Positions 59,761-64,000 of a stretch of 64,000 bases of DNA are shown here, in pieces. Source of the DNA: Asterias rubens (taxonomy: Eukaryota > Echinodermata > Asteroidea > Forcipulatida > Asteriidae). The position numbers were made by a program, and so were the translations under genes. Numbering within the stretch: position 1 is the stretch's first letter; each line of letters opens with the position of its first letter. The notes under the pieces were generated by a model, which worked only from the letters and a program-made list of their open reading frames with translations, was not told the origin of the DNA and ran no database searches. The DNA is taken from the NCBI RefSeq assembly GCF_902459465.1, contig NC_047062.1:32172673-32236672 (forward strand). Reading direction: 5' to 3'.

Positions 59761-60857
59761 TTAATAATATAACATCCTGTTATTGATGCTTGCGCTGTAG
59801 GGTTGGACATGTTGGATGTGCAACAAAATAAATGTCACAAAATAAGAGTTTTACTTAAGTTTTGTTTGAAAAAGTGTGTTTTAAACTGACATTCAACTCA
59901 AAATGACCTCGTCCTGTTTTTCTAGCATGCGAATCATCCTTCCCATCAGGTCATTGGATGCATCTCTACTAGCGCAACAGTTTTTGCTAAAATAAAGCAA
60001 CAAATTATGATGCTGTGAACACATTTTATGGAATTTTCCCCCAAAATGTTTGTTGGATACTAAAAAAGGCCTTGATAGATAGTGAGATTTTAAGTTGAAT
60101 GCTTTAAAATTGTGTAAATCAAGTTCACAAGAAACTGAACCATAAAGAAAATGCTGCAACCGAAAAAACATATACATAAGTAGCATTTGAGAAAGAACTG
60201 GGCTTGAGAAAGAACCCTGCTGTGGCCAAAGCATTTTAGGCCATTACCAGGTTTCTTGACAACAACAATTAATTGTTTTTCACACAAACTTTGTTGTTGA
60301 AATAATGTGCTAGTGACAACTATTATTATTAAATGTTCTTTCTTGTGGTCAGTGTCTAAAATGTCTAGACTGAAAAAAGCAATCCTGTATATTGTACATT
60401 GTAAATGAAATCAGACTCAGTTCCTTTACACTTAAAATCAATTGACATCAAAGGAAAAACAAGTTTTGTTAACAGCCCTGCTGGATAAGTATCCATTTAT
60501 AGCCCCTGGGTTCTAGTGCAAAGAGTGACAGAAGACTAATCATGTGGGCAGTGTCATAGACAAATTCAACTTTGTATCCCACTCAAACGCAATATCTTTG
60601 TTTGTTTTTGTAAGGTACGTTTAAACCCAAGCCAAGAGACTATCAAACTAAACAGACAACACCCTGGATTATTTGCACCTTGAGGTTTAAAAGGGACTTG
60701 GGTTTCGTTTTTTATCTGTAATATTTGATTACTCATTGTTCGCGTGGTGAAGCTTGAATTTTGGATAATAGTTGTGATAAACAATTATTTTGATATAAGG
60801 GGGCCATTCAGATTTCAGAATAGATACACCTGTACATACTTATGGTACAGTTGATGT

Positions 60858-61215
60858 TCAAGACAATGGGCACTTTTGGTAATATTGTCAAAGACTAGTC
60901 TCTTCACTTGGTGAATCTCAACATATATACATAAAATAACAAACTTAACTTTTGAAAATTTGAGCTCAATTGGTCGTCGAAGTTGCGAGATTATGAAAGA
61001 ACAAAACACCCTTTCACAAAGTTATGTGCCTTTAGATGCTTGATTTCTCTTGAAATCAAATTTGTGGAAAATTACTTCTTTCTCGAAAACTATGTTATTG
61101 TAAATTGTACTTCAGAAGAAGCCGTTTCTCACAATGTTTTACACTCGACAGCTCCCCATTACTCGTTACCAAGTAAGGTTTTATGCTATTCAATTATTTT
61201 GAGTAATGTACTAAC
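60858..61215 (+). mobile_element. MITE family 1 copy, diverged
   Basis: CAATGGGCACTTTTGGTAAT ... TGAGCTCAATTGGTCGTCGA ... AGCTCCCCATTACTCGTTAC ... TGAGTAATG. The ends are decayed. Confidence 0.65.
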
Positions 61216-61431
61216 AGACTAAGGAATTTTTTTTTTCAAAATTGTTTTGACCCACTAATGTGACCCACCTCAAATTCATTATTGAAAAGTCCTGCGTTGG
61301 GAGAAGTTAACAATCATATTTTAAATATTTAGATAATATTTAAAATTCAAAGTTTTTAAGTGGGTGGGTTGGGTGAATCAAATTGTTTTTGGACATTGAT
61401 CATTGATTGTCATATTAAATTTTGTTATTTT

Positions 61432-61592
61432 GGAGGCCTGGAATGTCAAGGAGGTCATGGCCTTTGTTGCCCCTGGTCTTGGCCTTGGTGCCCTTTAAAA
61501 ACTTTCCCAGAGTCTTGAAGATTTTCCAATGGATGTGCCCTTTGCAAAATGTCCTTGCCCTCTCAAAGATAAAATTCCATGCCTGATTTTGA
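61432..61592 (+). repeat. Dispersed repeat family 4, variant a
   Basis: GCCCCTGGTCTTGGCCTTGG and TTTCCAATGGATGTGCCC, with GAGGCCTGGAATGTC and ATTCCATGCCTG as ends. Confidence 0.65.
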
Positions 61593-61734
61593 TTGTAAAG
61601 TGCGACCTTGTGCGACCTTGTGCAGCCTCTTACAATAGGAAATGACGTAAGATCAGTGTGTGAGATCTTCATTTGTATATAAGCAGTGGCATTATTCTGT
61701 TTTTAATTGTTTGATATTGTTCTTCCTGTTGCAG

Positions 61735-61953
61735 ATCAATGTGTGAACGTTTAAGACCAATGACCTCATCTGGCGTGGAGTGTTAAAGTGTATTAGAAAT
61801 CACGTAAAGTGTGAGTAATGGATTCTGCATCAGTTTGGTCACAATGAATACGTCGTGGCTCTAAAAACTCACCACGGATTGCTTCAGTGGTTGTGGAGAC
61901 GAGATTGATGCTGTAGAAACAGTTAGAGTAAGATTAAAGGAGAAGGTGTAAGC
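61735..61953 (+). other. PPM1-like 5' UTR portion
   Basis: An acceptor (CTTCCTGTTGCAG, ending 61734) opens an exon that carries ~219 bases of 5' UTR before the ATG at 61954. Several short upstream ATGs are present. Confidence 0.65.
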
Positions 61954-62793
61954 ATGGGGGCATTCCTAGACAAGCCCAAGATGGAGAAGGAGAACGAAGT
62001 AGGATGCGGAAACGGATTAAGATTTGCTCTGTGTAGCATGCAAGGCTGGCGGGTCGAGATGGAAGACGCACACACAGCCGTCATAGGTTTGCCTTTCGGC
62101 CTCAAAGACTGGTCTTTCTTCGCCGTCTACGACGGTCATGCGGGTTCTAAAGTTGCTAAGTATTGCGCCAAAAACTTACTGGAGGAGGTTACTTCGAATA
62201 AGGACTTCAAAGGGAACGAAAAACCCGGCCCGAACTTTCAACCGACCGACGAGAGTGTGAAAACAGGATTGCGGACTGGCTTTCTCAGTATTGATAAGAA
62301 GATGCGCGATATCTTGGCGCGGGATAACGACAAGAGCGGGTCGACGGCTGTTGGCGCGATGTTGTCGCCGAAAAGTATTTTCTTTGCAAATTGTGGGGAT
62401 TCTCGCGCCGTCTTAAGTCGCGCCGGTGGAGTGTGCTTCTCAACAGAGGATCATAAACCGAGCAAGCAGAATGAGAAGAATCGTATCGAGAAGGCTGGTG
62501 GAACTGTCATGATCCAGCGAGTCAATGGATCGTTGGCCGTATCGAGGGCCCTAGGAGACTTTGAATATAAAAATAACGTAGGAATGGGCTCGACGGAGCA
62601 ACTTGTGTCCCCCGAGCCGGATGTGAAGGCGATACAGCGGAGTAGGGATGATGAATTTATTGTGCTAGCTTGCGACGGGATCTGGGATGTGATGAGCAAC
62701 GAGGAAGTCTGTAACTTTGTGCGGTCACGTCTTGAACTGACGGATAACCTGAAGGAAGTCTGCAACATGGTGGTGGACACGTGTCTATGCAAG
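61954..62793 (+). CDS. PPM1A: Metal-dependent Ser/Thr phosphatase PPM1A/B-like, first coding exon
   Basis: The exon encodes 280 residues, starting [23 protein letters not shown]1A and PPM1B are cytosolic/nuclear PP2C phosphatases that switch off stress MAPK, TGF-beta/SMAD and related kinase signals. The PP2C motifs are complete to this point: [15 protein letters not shown] (phosphate-binding Arg and metal Glu/Asp), [17 protein letters not shown] (metal Asp-Gly), [44 protein letters not shown] and [20 protein letters not shown] (metal Asp). The Gly-2 after the start fits N-myristoylation as known in this family. The frame reads through a GTTGGT donor after CLCK to a stop 7 codons later. Vertebrate genes also splice here before SRDNMS, so the rest of the protein (about 100 residues) lies past the window. 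PPM1A versus PPM1B cannot be separated. Confidence 0.92.
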
Positions 62794-63044
62794 GTTGGTA
62801 TTCCAGAAGGGTAGAGTTTTATGCTGCACTTAATGTTAAATTTGTAGTCATACAGATTGGTAAATAATAATAATAATAATATAATATAATATCAAAGTCT
62901 TAGGCGTACATACATGTAGGGCACGTACATGTACGTATACTAAACAAGGTACACAAGGCGCCAAGTATATATATACACAAACTTTCAGAAAGATAGTTTT
63001 TTTATTTAAGTGATGAATTCTGAGAACCAATTATTTAGCACCTT

Positions 63045-63318
63045 ATAGGGTTTACAAGGTTCTAGGGCGCATACAGCAGCCACAGCCAGGAACACCAGGG
63101 TGAACCCAGCTTCTCTTTACGATAAGTGCACTGGGTTCTTTTACATGTGTTACACAACACATGGGACCAACGGCTTTACGTCTCATCCAAAGGACAAAGC
63201 AGTGGTAGTGCCTTGCTTAAGGACAGAAGTGTCGCGGCTGGGGATTTGAACCCACACTCTGCTGATCAGAAACACCAGAGTTTTAATTCGGTGCTCTTAA
63301 CTGCTCAGCCATGATAAA
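63045..63318 (-). repeat. SINE family 2, near-complete inverse copy
   Basis: In reverse: TCATGGCTGAGCAGTTAAGA, long variable arm with TGTTTCTGATCAGCAGAGTG, GTGGGTTCAAATCCCCAGCC, then CTTAAGCAAGGCACTACCAC, AAAGAACCCAGTGCACTTAT and the tail. It is the best full-length family 2 example. Confidence 0.8.
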
Positions 63319-63471
63319 GAACTGACCAGCAATGAATGAGAAGCACTGCAGCTACTGATAGTTTAAGCAGAGTTTGTCCTGAACTTTTTTAGTGGACTAC
63401 ATTGTAGCCAGCAGGAACAGTTATTTTCTCGATTTCACTGGTCCGTCATTCTACTGAAAGTTTGGCCTTCA

Positions 63472-63572
63472 TAAATCAGCATTTTGTTGACAAAAAAACA
63501 ACTCATGATCCTACTTTTGAGAATAGTAGGATCATGAATTGTTTTTTGTCAACGAAATGCTGATTTATGGAA
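63472..63572. mobile_element. 101-bp hairpin with ~45-bp arms
   Basis: CATAAATCAGCATTTTGTTG ... ATCATGATCCTAC-type left arm and GTAGGATCATGAATTG ... CAACGAAATGCTGATTTATG right arm are almost perfectly complementary around TTTTGAGAATA. It is probably a very short foldback transposon. Confidence 0.75.
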
Positions 63573-64000
63573 TAGATTCTTAGAATCTATCAATTTAACA
63601 CCATACAAAATATACCAGCAGAAAGCTAGTCATTAAACAGCGGCAAGTGTTTTATCTTAGTTTGATTGTACAGTGTAGATTTTGTCATGATACTCAAATA
63701 CATTGGCCTGTATCTTGCTACTAATGACGATGTTTTCACTTTTGTTTCTGGAATGTGTTAATATTTATTTTAAAAATATAAAACAAATATTAAATAAAAA
63801 AGCTGTTTAGGGAAGGGTACATAATTGATTATACTTACTCTGTGTTTATCTTGGTTCTAAAAGCTCGACTGTACATTCTGGAGCATTTTATCTTGATGTT
63901 TTCTGTGAATTTGTTTTGTGTTTGGCTGAAATTTGAGCATATCAGCACTCCGATCGGGTATCAGCCTGATAGGCTAGCTTGTGCATGGGGAGAGCCCCGG

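Larger units (their letters stand above)
59761..61734. other. Intergenic or PPM1 5'-intron region
   Basis: It contains a MITE family 1 copy (60858-61215) and a family 4 repeat (61432-61592), otherwise nothing recognised. Because the next exon starts with an acceptor, at least the right part is an intron of the PPM1-like gene. Confidence 0.45.
62794..64000. other. PPM1-like intron
   Basis: An (AAT)n run is at 62866-62883, then a SINE family 2 copy (63045-63318), a perfect-arm hairpin (63472-63572) and AT-rich DNA. No exon is recognised. Confidence 0.55.

Overview
This is a window of an invertebrate animal nuclear genome. The genes have many short exons with GT..AG introns. The non-coding DNA is AT-rich and packed with tRNA-derived SINEs, foldback MITEs, LINE tails and microsatellites. 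The gene set (POP7, COQ8, RIOX1/NO66, an MCFD2-like EF-hand protein, PPM1A/B) and the repeat style fit an invertebrate deuterostome, most likely an echinoderm such as a sea star. That taxonomic call is an inference.

Layout. 1-1258 (-): N-terminal part of a BEL/Pao-like retroelement Gag, cut by the window edge. 4325-4780 (+): intronless POP7, an RNase P/MRP subunit. 7054-15911 (-): complete 15-coding-exon COQ8 (ADCK3/4) gene, with a probable 5'UTR exon near 17.4 kb. 17741-22676 (+): 'gene A', a pogo/Tigger-transposase-derived gene with an exceptional array of twelve pipsqueak-type helix-turn-helix units. One in-frame TAA separates the array from a DDE domain. 27359-47752 (+): RIOX1/NO66, a JmjC ribosomal oxygenase with 15 inferred coding exons. 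Inside its 7.4-kb first intron lie a 1.2-kb minisatellite of 35-bp units and 'gene B' (31032-32572), a decayed paralogue of gene A. 51199-53298 (-): MCFD2-like secreted or ER EF-hand protein, with triplicated candidate 5' exons at 54.45-55.09 kb. 61735-62793 (+): 5' UTR and first coding exon of a PPM1A/B-type PP2C phosphatase, continuing past the window.

The most interesting part is 17.5-35 kb. The promoter and first exon upstream of gene A are a diverged duplicate of the promoter and first exon of RIOX1. Exon 1 of RIOX1 ends in phase 0 and can splice in frame either to RIOX1 exon 2 (34800) or to the acceptor of gene B (31032). Gene A has the same arrangement, with its own exon-1 copy. The layout therefore suggests a transposase-derived HTH-array gene that shares, and was duplicated with, the promoter and leader exon of a housekeeping oxygenase gene. 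Both promoters keep an identical block containing GAGAG. The Drosophila Pipsqueak HTH array binds that motif, so feedback is a testable idea.

The rest is mostly repeats: at least three tRNA-derived SINE families, about nine copies of a MITE with TTAAAGGCACTGGACAC-like ends, two copies of a near-perfect 380-bp palindromic MITE, several foldback families with nested insertions, and CR1/L2-like LINE 3' ends. Exon boundaries were read by eye from splice signals, reading frame and family conservation. The summed coding exons of COQ8 (1914 nt), RIOX1 (2034 nt) and the MCFD2-like gene (516 nt) are each a multiple of three.
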